Assembly (NCBI GenBank): GCA_002708825.1
Contig: PAPF01000033.1
Location: forward strand, 1-64,000
Origin: Phyllobacteriaceae bacterium
GTDB lineage: Bacteria > Pseudomonadota > Alphaproteobacteria > Rhizobiales > Rhizobiaceae
DNA length: 64,000 bases
Direction: 5' to 3'
Under the pieces are notes generated by a model. The model was not told the DNA's origin, ran no database searches, and saw only the letters and a list, made by a program, of their open reading frames with translations. Below, in pieces: positions 56,331-64,000 of this stretch. Both the position numbers and the translations under genes were made by a program. How positions within the stretch are numbered: position 1 is the stretch's first letter; every line of letters begins with the position of its first letter.

Positions 56331-58145
56331 ATGACTGCCGCGCAGACCATCCGCACCGTTACCGAGCGCATCCGCGAGCGCTCCAGGCCGGCCCGCGAAG
56401 CCTATCTGGCCCGCGTCGACGCGGCGGCCGCGCGTGGCGTGCACCGGACGCAACTGGGCTGCGCCAACCTGGCGCACGGATTTGCCGCCTGCAACGCGGC
56501 CGACAAGGCGGCGCTTGCCGGCGACGCGGTTCCCAATCTCGGCATCATCACCGCCTATAACGACATGCTCTCGGCCCACCAGCCGCTGGAGCACTATCCG
56601 GCGCTGATCCGCGCGGCGGCGCGCGAAGCGGGGGGCGTGGCGCAGGTGGCCGGCGGCGTTCCGGCCATGTGCGACGGCGTGACCCAGGGCCAGCCGGGGA
56701 TGGAACTGTCGCTGTTCTCGCGCGACGTCATCGCCATGGCGGCGGCCATCGGCCTGTCGCACAACATGTTCGACGCCGCCGTCTTCCTCGGCGTGTGCGA
56801 CAAGATCGTGCCCGGCCTGACCATCGCGGCGCTGACATTCGGCCATCTGCCGGCCATCTTCATCCCGGCCGGGCCGATGACATCGGGCCTGCCCAATGAC
56901 GAGAAGGCACGGGTGCGCCAGCTTCATGCCGAAGGCAAGGTGGGACGGGCGGAACTGCTGGAAGCGGAATCGAATTCCTATCACGGGCCGGGCACCTGCA
57001 CCTTCTACGGCACCGCCAATTCCAACCAGATGCTGATGGAAATCATGGGCCTTCACACGCCGGGCTCCTCCTTCATCAATCCGGGCACACCGCTGCGCGA
57101 TGCGCTGACCAGGGAAGCCGCGAAAAGGGCGCTCGCCATCACCCGGTTCGGCAACGAATTCATGCCCGTGGGCCGCATGATCGACGAGCGATCCATCGTC
57201 AACGGGGTGGTCGGACTGAACGCGACGGGCGGATCGACCAACCACACCATCCACCTGATCGCCATGGCGGCTGCGGCCGGCATCCGCCTGACCTGGCAGG
57301 ACATTTCCGACATTTCCGACGTCACGCCGCTGATTGCGCGGGTCTATCCCAACGGCCTGGCGGACGTGAACCATTTCCATGCCGCGGGCGGAATGGGCGT
57401 TCTCATCGGCCAGCTTCTCTCCGCAGGGCTTCTGCACGAGGATGTGCGCACGGTCTGGGGAGAAGGTCTGGATGCCTACGTGATCGAACCCCGGCTGGGG
57501 AAGGACGGGACCGTGGTGCGCGAGCGCGCACCGCAAGCGGCTCACGATCCCAAGGTCCTGTCGACCGTTGCCCAGCCGTTTCAGCCGACCGGCGGCCTCT
57601 GCCTCCTGAAGGGCAATCTCGGCCAGGCAATCATCAAGGTTTCCGCCGTCAAGCCGGAGCGTCACGCCGTTACGGCGCCGGCCATCGTCTTCGAGGACCA
57701 GGAAGCGCTGCAGGCGGCTTTCAAGGCCGGGGAACTGAACCGCGATTTCGTGGCGGTGGTGCGCTACCAGGGGCCGAAAGCCAACGGCATGCCGGAACTG
57801 CACAAGCTGACGCCGCCGCTGGGGGTGCTGCAGGACCGGGGCTTCAAGGTAGCGCTGGTAACGGACGGACGCATGTCGGGGGCCTCCGGCAAGGTGCCGG
57901 CAGCCATCCATGTGACGCCCGAGGCGCTGGACGGCGGCATGATCGGGCGCATCCGCGACGGCGACCTGATCACGCTGGACGCGCAGGCCGGCAGGCTCGA
58001 CGTTCATGTGCCGGCGGCGGAACTGGCGGCGCGCGCGGTCGCGGCGCCGGACCTTTCCGCCAACGGCCACGGCACGGGCCGGGAGCTGTTCGCCAATTTC
58101 CGCCGTGTGGCAGGAGGGGCGGACGAAGGCGCCGCCGTTTTCTGA
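56331..58145 (+). CDS. edd: Phosphogluconate dehydratase (Entner-Doudoroff)
   Basis: Dehydrates 6-phosphogluconate to KDPG; iron-sulfur lyase of 604 residues. Landmarks: [40 protein letters not shown] (Cys cluster ligand), [57 protein letters not shown] and [14 protein letters not shown]. Starts 4 bases after the pgl stop. The KDPG aldolase gene eda does not follow it here. Confidence 0.96.
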   Translation: MTAAQTIRTVTERIRERSRPAREAYLARVDAAAARGVHRTQLGCANLAHGFAACNAADKAALAGDAVPNLGIITAYNDMLSAHQPLEHYPALIRAAAREAGGVAQVAGGVPAMCDGVTQGQPGMELSLFSRDVIAMAAAIGLSHNMFDAAVFLGVCDKIVPGLTIAALTFGHLPAIFIPAGPMTSGLPNDEKARVRQLHAEGKVGRAELLEAESNSYHGPGTCTFYGTANSNQMLMEIMGLHTPGSSFINPGTPLRDALTREAAKRALAITRFGNEFMPVGRMIDERSIVNGVVGLNATGGSTNHTIHLIAMAAAAGIRLTWQDISDISDVTPLIARVYPNGLADVNHFHAAGGMGVLIGQLLSAGLLHEDVRTVWGEGLDAYVIEPRLGKDGTVVRERAPQAAHDPKVLSTVAQPFQPTGGLCLLKGNLGQAIIKVSAVKPERHAVTAPAIVFEDQEALQAAFKAGELNRDFVAVVRYQGPKANGMPELHKLTPPLGVLQDRGFKVALVTDGRMSGASGKVPAAIHVTPEALDGGMIGRIRDGDLITLDAQAGRLDVHVPAAELAARAVAAPDLSANGHGTGRELFANFRRVAGGADEGAAVF

Positions 58146-58340
58146 CGGACGAAGCCGGGTGGCACGCACCCGGTTTACCCTTCATTAGCCCGTGCCCGTT
58201 AACGTTCGGATCGGACGGTCGCGCCTGTTTGCGGCGCATGATGCTCCGGCGGCCGCCCGCTGCTTGTCTCAAGCATGTTTTCCATCATGAACCGCCCTCG
58301 CTGACCTTTCCAAGGGCGCGACGGCCGTGGAGACCGCACA

Positions 58341-58952
58341 ATGGCTGGCAAGAAGCCCGCAAAGCCGGAAAAGGACAAAAAAGCCGCCGGCAAAGGCGAT
58401 GGCGCAGGCGGCGGCGGAATCATGACGCTGGTCCCGAAGGTCATGGGCGCCCTGTCGGTCGTTTCCGGCGCGGTTCTGCTGGCAGGACTCTACGACGTCG
58501 GTCATCTCGGTCTCGTGCACTTGCTCGAAGGCATCGCCATCGTGCTGGTGCCGGTCTACCTTGTCGGCGCGCTGGCCGCGATCTTCATGGGCGGCAAGGC
58601 GGCTGCGGCCATGCCGGGTGCCGAAGGCACGGAAGGCGGGATGGCCGAGCAGTTGCACGAGTTGCAGACCAAGGTAAACGCGCGCCTGACCTCATTCCAG
58701 AGCACGCTGGACGCCATGACCGGCCAGGACTACGAGAAGATCCTCGCGGAAAACAAGGAATTGCGGGCGCAACTGGACGCCATCCGTGCCGCCGAGAAAG
58801 AGCAGATCGACCAGCAGGTCGAATTGCTGCGCGCCAAGAACGCGGAACTGGAGGAACAGATCCGCAAATGGGCGATCCAGTCCGTCGAGAACGCCATCAA
58901 CGGCAGTGGCGACGACGGCAGCAACGGCGATTCGGTGAACGTCGCCGCCTGA
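58341..58952 (+). CDS. Membrane protein with C-terminal coiled coil, unknown
   Basis: 203 residues. A Lys/Gly-rich N-terminal tail (AGKKPAKPEKDKKAAGKGDG) stays in the cytoplasm, two hydrophobic segments follow (VMGALSVVSGAVLLAGLYDVG and LLEGIAIVLVPVYLVGALAA), then a long coiled coil (QLHELQTKVNARLTSFQSTL, then ENKELRAQLDAIRAAEKEQI, then QVELLRAKNAELEEQIRKWA). The family is not recognised. It has no operon partner: folD is convergent. Confidence 0.7.
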   Translation: MAGKKPAKPEKDKKAAGKGDGAGGGGIMTLVPKVMGALSVVSGAVLLAGLYDVGHLGLVHLLEGIAIVLVPVYLVGALAAIFMGGKAAAAMPGAEGTEGGMAEQLHELQTKVNARLTSFQSTLDAMTGQDYEKILAENKELRAQLDAIRAAEKEQIDQQVELLRAKNAELEEQIRKWAIQSVENAINGSGDDGSNGDSVNVAA

Positions 58953-58961
58953 CGGGCGGGT

Positions 58962-59861
58962 TCAGAAACGGGGCGTCTCGACGCCAGCCTTGCGGCACGC
59001 GGAAACGAGCGTGTTGGCCATCAGCATGGAAATCGTCATCGGGCCGACGCCCCCCGGAACGGGCGTGATGGCGCCGGCGGCGGCCTTCGCCTCCTCATAG
59101 GCGACATCGCCGACGAGGCGGGTCTTGCCCTCGCCCTTTTCCGGCGCCGCGATGCGGTTGATCCCGACGTCGATGACGGTGGCACCCGGCTTGACCCAGT
59201 CTCCCCGTATCATTTCCGGCCGGCCCACCGCGGCGACAAGAATGTCGGCGGTACGGCAAAGTGCGGCCAGGTCGCGCGTGCGGCTATGGGCAATCGTGAC
59301 GGTACAATTGGCAGCCAGGAGGAGATGGGCCATCGGCTTGCCCACGATGTTGGAACGGCCGACGACAACGGCATTCAAGCCGGACAGGTCGGTTCCGCGC
59401 ACCCGTTCGATCAGGATCATCGAACCGGCGGGCGTGCAAGGCACGAAGGCCTGGTCCATTTCGCCCGTGGCCAGCCGTCCGACATTGATGAAGTGGAAAC
59501 CGTCAACGTCCTTGTCGGGATCGATGGCCTGGATGACCTTGCCGGCGTCGATGTGGCCGGGCAGCGGCAATTGGACCAGGATGCCATGGATCGCCGGATC
59601 GGCGTTGAGGTCGGCGATCAGCGCCAGCAGGTCCGCTTCAGGCGTGTCTTCCGGCAGGTCGTGCTGGACCGAATGGAAACCGCATTCCCTGGCGCGTTTC
59701 GATTTCGAGGCGACATAGACCTGCGAGGCAGGGTCCTCGCCGACGATGACGACGGCAAGACCGGGCGTGACGCCCGTGGTCTCAACCAGATGCGCGGTTT
59801 GCGCCTTCACCTTCGCCGCGACATCCGCCGCGATTGCCTTGCCGTCGATTATCGTCGCCAT
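58962..59861 (-). CDS. folD: Methylenetetrahydrofolate dehydrogenase/cyclohydrolase
   Basis: Bifunctional one-carbon enzyme, 299 residues. Motifs: [20 protein letters not shown] (catalytic Lys), [48 protein letters not shown] (NADP site) and [20 protein letters not shown]. Start [11 protein letters not shown] chosen; the long open frame above it is not family sequence. Confidence 0.96.
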   Translation of the reverse strand: MATIIDGKAIAADVAAKVKAQTAHLVETTGVTPGLAVVIVGEDPASQVYVASKSKRARECGFHSVQHDLPEDTPEADLLALIADLNADPAIHGILVQLPLPGHIDAGKVIQAIDPDKDVDGFHFINVGRLATGEMDQAFVPCTPAGSMILIERVRGTDLSGLNAVVVGRSNIVGKPMAHLLLAANCTVTIAHSRTRDLAALCRTADILVAAVGRPEMIRGDWVKPGATVIDVGINRIAAPEKGEGKTRLVGDVAYEEAKAAAGAITPVPGGVGPMTISMLMANTLVSACRKAGVETPRF

Positions 59862-60006
59862 CCGTGCCGGTCCTTGCCTGTGTCCGGGGGGGTGCCGAAG
59901 CGCCCGCGCCGTTCGCTGAAATACCATTGCGACTGGCCGGTTAGCATGTATGGAGGGCTGTTTCATCTCCCGAATGCGACACGCGCATGCCGTTTCGGTG
60001 AGAATG

Positions 60007-62442
60007 TCAGGACGCGCGGCGGCGCCCGGCCGAAGCGCGATCAACGCGGTCGCGCAAGCTGCGCAGGGCTGAACGCAAGGCACGCACTTCCGCGTCCACC
60101 GCCGGATCGTCGCCCGCGTGCTGCGGGCCCGTGTTGGACATGGCGGATGACTGGGGAACCGGCTGCGGCACGGGCTGGACGGGTGGCACAACGGGCGGGG
60201 CCCATTGGGTGGGCCAGGGCCAGTAGCCGGCTGTCGGCACCGGAGCGGCGGCGGGCGCCATCCAGGGATGCGGCGCGCTTGCCCAGAAACCCGGCGGTAC
60301 CGGTGCAGGCATGACCGGGACCGGGCCATGGCGCGGATCCGGCAGCCCACCCTGCGCCGGCGCGAGGTGCGATCCGGGAACCGGCGGGTAGGCAAACGGC
60401 GGCTGCTGCGGCCAATGCGGTGGCTGCTGCGGCCAATGCGGCTGCATCGCGCCGGGCTGCCAGTGAAAGCCTTCTCCGGCATGGGCCTGGGGCGGGAATG
60501 ACACTTCGGGCGTGCCCATGGACCGTCCGGGTTCCGATCTCATCGCCGCCGCGCCGGCCGCGGCGCCGGCATGGTGCATGGACCGGCCGGCGGGCGCCTC
60601 CGCTTCTTCCCTGCGCCGCTTGCCCCGGCGGCCTGCCGGCGGCAGGGGCGCGCGTGGCGGCGTGGGTTCTGCCGGCACCGGGGCACGCTCTGTCTCCTGC
60701 CGGGCCACCGGACCAAAGGCAGCGGCCATTGCATTGCGTCCGCCCAGCACGGCAAAGACACCACGCAGCGCACCGATGACGACCCCTGCGGCGAAACCGA
60801 GAACGGTGAAGAGGATCGCGATCATCGACCGGGAGGGCCCCGTCGGCAGAAGCGCGGGCGTTGCGGGCGAGATCAGCGACACGTTGGCGGTGTTGAAACC
60901 CTTCTGCTCGGCCACGTCGCGGGCGCGCAGGAGATAATTCTCGTAGACGGCGCGCTGGGCGGCAGCCTCACGTTCTAGCTCACGCAGTTCGATGAGGCGG
61001 TCCGACACCTCTGCCTGACGGGCCTTGGCCTGGGCCAGGCGCGCGCTCAACTGCTGCTCCTGCTCCACGGCGCGCTTCAGGTCCACCTGGATGGACGACA
61101 CGATACGGCGCAATTCGGCGGCGATCTGGCGCCTGGCACCGGCAAGCTGCGCCTCGACCGCCTGGCGCTCGGGATGGCGCGGCCCCAGCCGCACGGCAAG
61201 CGCGTCGGCCTGCTGGGCAAGCCGCGCATATTGCGAACGCAATTCGGCCAGAACAGCGGAATTGACATATTCCGGAAGGGAGGCGCTGACGGCCGCGTCC
61301 GGGTCGACATCGCGGGCGCTGCTGGCGCGGGCCTGCAACTCGATGGTCTTCGCGCGGGCGACCGACAACTGGTCATTCAGCTTGACGATCTGGTCGTCGG
61401 TGATCAACCGGCCCTGCGCATCGACGAGATCGTTGGCGGCCTTGAATTCCTCCACCGCCTTCTCGCCGTCGAGCACGCCCTGGCGCAACTCGGCCAGGCG
61501 CGAGGTGATCTCGGTCTCGGCGCGGCCGGCCGTGTCGGACTGGATGCTGCCCGCCACCTGACGGAACACCTCGATAACCGTGTTTGCGATGCGGGCGGAT
61601 TTCTCCGGATCCTTCGTGCGGGCGCTGACATAGATCACGAATGTCTTGTCGCCGCGCGAAATGTCGAGGCTCTCGGCCAGGTTCTCCACCGCGAGCGCCC
61701 GGGCGCGGGCGTCGTCGGGGCCACCACTGCCGCCGCGCAACAGCGACTTGAAATCGGATACCAGGCCGCGAAGCGAAAACCCGCCACCCTGCCCGTTGAA
61801 TTCGCTGTCGTCAGCCAGGTCCAGCGCGGTGACGACATCGCCAAGCACCTTGCCCGAATACATGACGCGGACCTGGTTCTCGATGATGGCCAGCGTCGCG
61901 TCGGACGGCAGGCCGCCGGCGGTCAGGTCGCGCTCGCCGATCTTGATGTCGCGCGGATCGACGATGACCTCGGCGGTGGAAATGTAATGCTTCGGTGTGC
62001 CCAGCGCGACCAGGACACCCAGAACGGCTCCGGCCAGTGTTGTCGCGACAACGATCCTTCCTGATCGCAAGACGCCGCCGACAACGGCCATCGGGTCGAC
62101 CAGCGGCTGCCAGGGTTCCTGGCGACCTGCCCCTTGCGCATCATCGCGCTGCGGTGGCGGCGTTCCGGAGCCGTCGCGGGGCTGCAGGGCGCGCGAAAGC
62201 TTGTCGTGATCGCGCGCGGACAGGGAAAAGCCGCGCCGGCGTGGCGCACCAGCGGATGGCGCAGTTGCGTCGAAACCTTCCGCCGGTGATCTGTCCGCCA
62301 TATCGCCGGAACGCAACGAGAGAAGGCTTTCATGCCGTTCCGGGCGCGCGCCGCGCCTGTCCGGCTCACGCGACGCATCCGCCTCGCGTCGCGACAGCAG
62401 CGAGCGGCTTCTGGCGGTATCGTTGACGTCGCGACGGCTCAT
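60007..62442 (-). CDS. Wzz/ExoP-type polysaccharide chain-length protein without kinase domain
   Basis: 811 residues. A disordered basic N-terminus (1-120), first membrane helix near 126-148 ([19 protein letters not shown]), Wzz domain ([20 protein letters not shown]), a large coiled-coil periplasmic region with GNVR-like ([13 protein letters not shown] type: [20 protein letters not shown]) segments, second helix near 535-565 ([21 protein letters not shown]), and a Pro/Trp/Gln-rich cytoplasmic tail of about 240 residues with a tandem PHWPQQP repeat (21-base unit at 60396-60437). No Walker motif follows, so the usual ExoP tyrosine-kinase domain is missing. Divergent from a flippase. Confidence 0.85.
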   Translation of the reverse strand: MSRRDVNDTARSRSLLSRREADASREPDRRGARPERHESLLSLRSGDMADRSPAEGFDATAPSAGAPRRRGFSLSARDHDKLSRALQPRDGSGTPPPQRDDAQGAGRQEPWQPLVDPMAVVGGVLRSGRIVVATTLAGAVLGVLVALGTPKHYISTAEVIVDPRDIKIGERDLTAGGLPSDATLAIIENQVRVMYSGKVLGDVVTALDLADDSEFNGQGGGFSLRGLVSDFKSLLRGGSGGPDDARARALAVENLAESLDISRGDKTFVIYVSARTKDPEKSARIANTVIEVFRQVAGSIQSDTAGRAETEITSRLAELRQGVLDGEKAVEEFKAANDLVDAQGRLITDDQIVKLNDQLSVARAKTIELQARASSARDVDPDAAVSASLPEYVNSAVLAELRSQYARLAQQADALAVRLGPRHPERQAVEAQLAGARRQIAAELRRIVSSIQVDLKRAVEQEQQLSARLAQAKARQAEVSDRLIELRELEREAAAQRAVYENYLLRARDVAEQKGFNTANVSLISPATPALLPTGPSRSMIAILFTVLGFAAGVVIGALRGVFAVLGGRNAMAAAFGPVARQETERAPVPAEPTPPRAPLPPAGRRGKRRREEAEAPAGRSMHHAGAAAGAAAMRSEPGRSMGTPEVSFPPQAHAGEGFHWQPGAMQPHWPQQPPHWPQQPPFAYPPVPGSHLAPAQGGLPDPRHGPVPVMPAPVPPGFWASAPHPWMAPAAAPVPTAGYWPWPTQWAPPVVPPVQPVPQPVPQSSAMSNTGPQHAGDDPAVDAEVRALRSALRSLRDRVDRASAGRRRAS
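60396..60437 (-). repeat. 21-base tandem repeat coding PHWPQQP
   Basis: Two copies of a 21-base unit (60396-60416 and 60417-60437) that differ at one base code for the PHWPQQP repeat in the low-complexity tail of the chain-length protein, so the tail can expand or shrink by unit slippage. Confidence 0.7.
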
Positions 62443-62481
62443 GGTGTCCCGGCTTGATCCGTTTCGCGGAAGGCGAAAGCG

Positions 62482-62496
62482 TTAACCCAAGCTAAA
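62482..62496 (-). promoter_or_regulatory. CtrA-like box in chain-length protein / flippase spacer
   Basis: TTAA-CCCAAGC-TAAA is one base off TTAA-N7-TTAA. It lies in the 176-base spacer between the divergent chain-length and flippase genes. Weak support; the same degenerate form stands before the PdhS-like kinase. Confidence 0.2.
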
Positions 62497-62618
62497 CAGG
62501 CACGGGTAACAAAAGGTTAACGGGCCGAAAAAGGACGCGGCATCCCAAGACCTCTATTTTTCCTGATTTAGTAAAACAAAACAGTCATCCGCACACGCAG
62601 CCTTAATCTTTGAAATGT

Positions 62619-63944
62619 ATGAATTTCCGCATGAGCAACGCCGTCGATCCGATCCGGAATGCAACGCGCCGGCGAATGCCGGATGCGGTTGCGCGTCTCC
62701 TTCCGGGCAACTGGCGCGCGCTTGTGGGCGACTACATGGCGGCCATCAGCGGATCGCTGGGACGGCTGGTCTTCTCGCTCGCCTATTTCGTGATTCTCGC
62801 CAACACGCTGACCATCGCCGATTTCGGGCTCTTCGCCACGGCCTCGGCAACCGGCGTCGTGCTGTCGCGCATCGTCGCCTTCGGGTTTTCCTCACCGCTC
62901 TACAGGGCGGCGACCATGCGGCCGCGCCTGATCGGGTTGTATGCGGGCGGCTACCTGGCGATGATGCTGGTTTCCCTGCCCGTGCTGGCCGCCGCGGCGC
63001 TGCTTGCGCACGGGCTCGTCTTTGCCGGGGAAATGGCGCTGGCAACCTTCCTCATCATCATCGTGACCGAAGCGCTGATCTGGCGCAGCGCCGAAATCGT
63101 CGTCATCGTCAACAACGGCATGGGCCTGTTCGGCCGGGCCGCGGCGCTGGTGATCGCCAGCACGGCCCTTCGTGCGCTGGCCGCGCTGAGCTTCTGGTTC
63201 ACGGGTGCGGGCAACAGCGTCGACTCATGGGCGCCGTGGTATGCGGCCGCGAACCTGACCGTGCTCGCGATCGCACTTGCCTGGTTCTTCCCGCGCTACA
63301 GGATCCGTTTCCACACCGGCATCATCCGCCGGCGGATGGCCGATTCCCTTTCCGTCGCGGGCGCGGAAATCCTGTTCTACCTGCAGATGGAACTGGACAA
63401 GCTGCTGGTCCTGGGGATCGGCGGGCCGAAGCTGGCAGGTCTCTATGCCATCATCATGCGGTTGGTCGACCTGACGGCGATCCCGATGCGCACCTTCAAC
63501 ATGATGCTCGTGCAGGCCATCATGCGGCGCGGCGGGGAAATCGGCAGCCGGATACGGCGGATCGGGTTCGAGGCCGGCATCTTCGCGATATCGACGGCCG
63601 GCATGGCCTTCATTGCACTGCTGCTGGCATGGCGGCCCGGACTGATGGGCGCCAACGTGGCCGAGGCCGCGCCCATCCTGCTGCTGGCCCTGCTGATTCC
63701 GGGTTTCCGGAACCTGACCGAGTATCACGCCGAACTGCTCTATGCGCGCGGCCAGTCCTTCCGCCGGGCGGTCAACCTTGCCGCTCTCGCCGTACTGAAG
63801 GCCGGATTGCTGACGCTCTTGCTGGCAGGCAGCGGCTCCCAGGCCGCCATCATCGGCAGCCTGACCTGGGCTTTCGCGGGCCTTTACCTCGCGTCTGCCC
63901 TGCTGACCTACCCGGCGCTGCGCCAGCCCGCCCGCCCGCTGTGA
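62619..63944 (+). CDS. Polysaccharide flippase-like membrane protein (Wzx/MATE family)
   Basis: About 441 residues with 12 or so hydrophobic helices, resembling the polysaccharide export Wzx group: SGSLGRLVFSLAYFVILANT, ADFGLFATASATGVVLSRIV, LDKLLVLGIGGPKLAGLYAI and VNLAALAVLKAGLLTLLLAG. It would flip lipid-linked sugar units across the inner membrane, and it stands next to a chain-length protein, which supports that role. Start uncertain: ATG 62619 is used; ATG 62631 (MSNAVDP) and TTG 62610 are alternatives, none with a good ribosome site. Bases 63945-64000 contain no gene that I can support. Confidence 0.85.
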   Translation: MNFRMSNAVDPIRNATRRRMPDAVARLLPGNWRALVGDYMAAISGSLGRLVFSLAYFVILANTLTIADFGLFATASATGVVLSRIVAFGFSSPLYRAATMRPRLIGLYAGGYLAMMLVSLPVLAAAALLAHGLVFAGEMALATFLIIIVTEALIWRSAEIVVIVNNGMGLFGRAAALVIASTALRALAALSFWFTGAGNSVDSWAPWYAAANLTVLAIALAWFFPRYRIRFHTGIIRRRMADSLSVAGAEILFYLQMELDKLLVLGIGGPKLAGLYAIIMRLVDLTAIPMRTFNMMLVQAIMRRGGEIGSRIRRIGFEAGIFAISTAGMAFIALLLAWRPGLMGANVAEAAPILLLALLIPGFRNLTEYHAELLYARGQSFRRAVNLAALAVLKAGLLTLLLAGSGSQAAIIGSLTWAFAGLYLASALLTYPALRQPARPL

Positions 63945-64000
63945 AGCCTTTGGATGTTACGCTGCGGCGAGAACGGCCGAGCGGATATCACCGACATCGG

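Noticed and set aside
56220-58169. 649-residue minus-strand frame over edd
   Set aside because: Antisense to edd, which carries all the dehydratase motifs.

Overview
The window reads as ordinary core chromosome of a GC-rich alphaproteobacterium, most likely in the Hyphomicrobiales (Rhizobiales). Support comes from the histidyl-tRNA synthetase type with a matching tRNA-His that lacks an encoded G-1, two BA14K-family proteins, a plant-type glutamate-cysteine ligase next to rsmE, a zwf-pgl-edd Entner-Doudoroff operon, a DUF1127 gene divergent from a LysR gene, a very large PdhS-like PAS histidine kinase, and a phasin plus acetoacetyl-CoA synthetase typical of a polyhydroxyalkanoate user. I see no insertion sequence, integrase, phage gene, CRISPR array or defence island.

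Layout. 1-5 kb: hisS-hisZ (minus; hisZ runs off the left edge), two tandem secreted BA14K proteins, and the 3-methyladenine glycosylase tag. 4.8-6.8 kb: an L,D-transpeptidase and a membrane HisKA_2 sensor kinase. 6.8-17.3 kb: a 2-hydroxyacid locus holding glcDEF (minus), a LysR regulator, a DUF3422 protein, a FadR-type GntR regulator and lutABC (plus), then an unlisted-size 47-residue secreted or membrane peptide. 17.6-25.3 kb: a LysE exporter, an unknown CxxC protein, rsmE, gshA, a DUF937 protein, DUF1127/LysR and xseA. 25.3-31.1 kb: a HAD phosphatase, tRNA-His, a phasin and the 1336-residue kinase. 31.3-38.7 kb: ferric-iron ABC genes (binding protein and permease, no ATPase), acetoacetyl-CoA synthetase, an AsmA protein and a small membrane protein. 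38.7-53.9 kb: a polyamine region with potFGHI, two glutamylpolyamine synthetase-like genes, a puuB-type oxidase, an aldehyde dehydrogenase-SDR-KAS III operon, a ferric-reductase-like protein, a ScfR-type regulator and small unknowns. 54.1-58.1 kb: zwf-pgl-edd. 58.3-64 kb: a membrane coiled-coil protein, folD, a kinase-less Wzz/ExoP-type chain-length protein and a divergent flippase.

How the genes fit together. glcDEF and gntR-lutABC oxidise glycolate or lactate, and their promoters share a 25-bp operator-like sequence (20 of 25 positions identical) that probably binds the GntR protein. The pot transporter, glutamylpolyamine synthetases, FAD oxidase and aldehyde dehydrogenase make an almost complete gamma-glutamylated putrescine pathway. 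A phasin with a pair of matching 13-bp operators and acetoacetyl-CoA synthetase point to carbon storage and recycling. The last two genes belong to surface polysaccharide export.

I did not find a convincing previously undescribed multi-gene system. The best leads are regulatory: the shared glc/lut operator, the paired phasin sites, a TTTACA cluster before the ScfR-like gene, a GANTC cluster before the L,D-transpeptidase, hairpins that separate binding-protein genes from their permease or ATPase genes in two ABC operons, and a gene-free 240-base stretch ending in a strong terminator. Several unknown small proteins also deserve a look.
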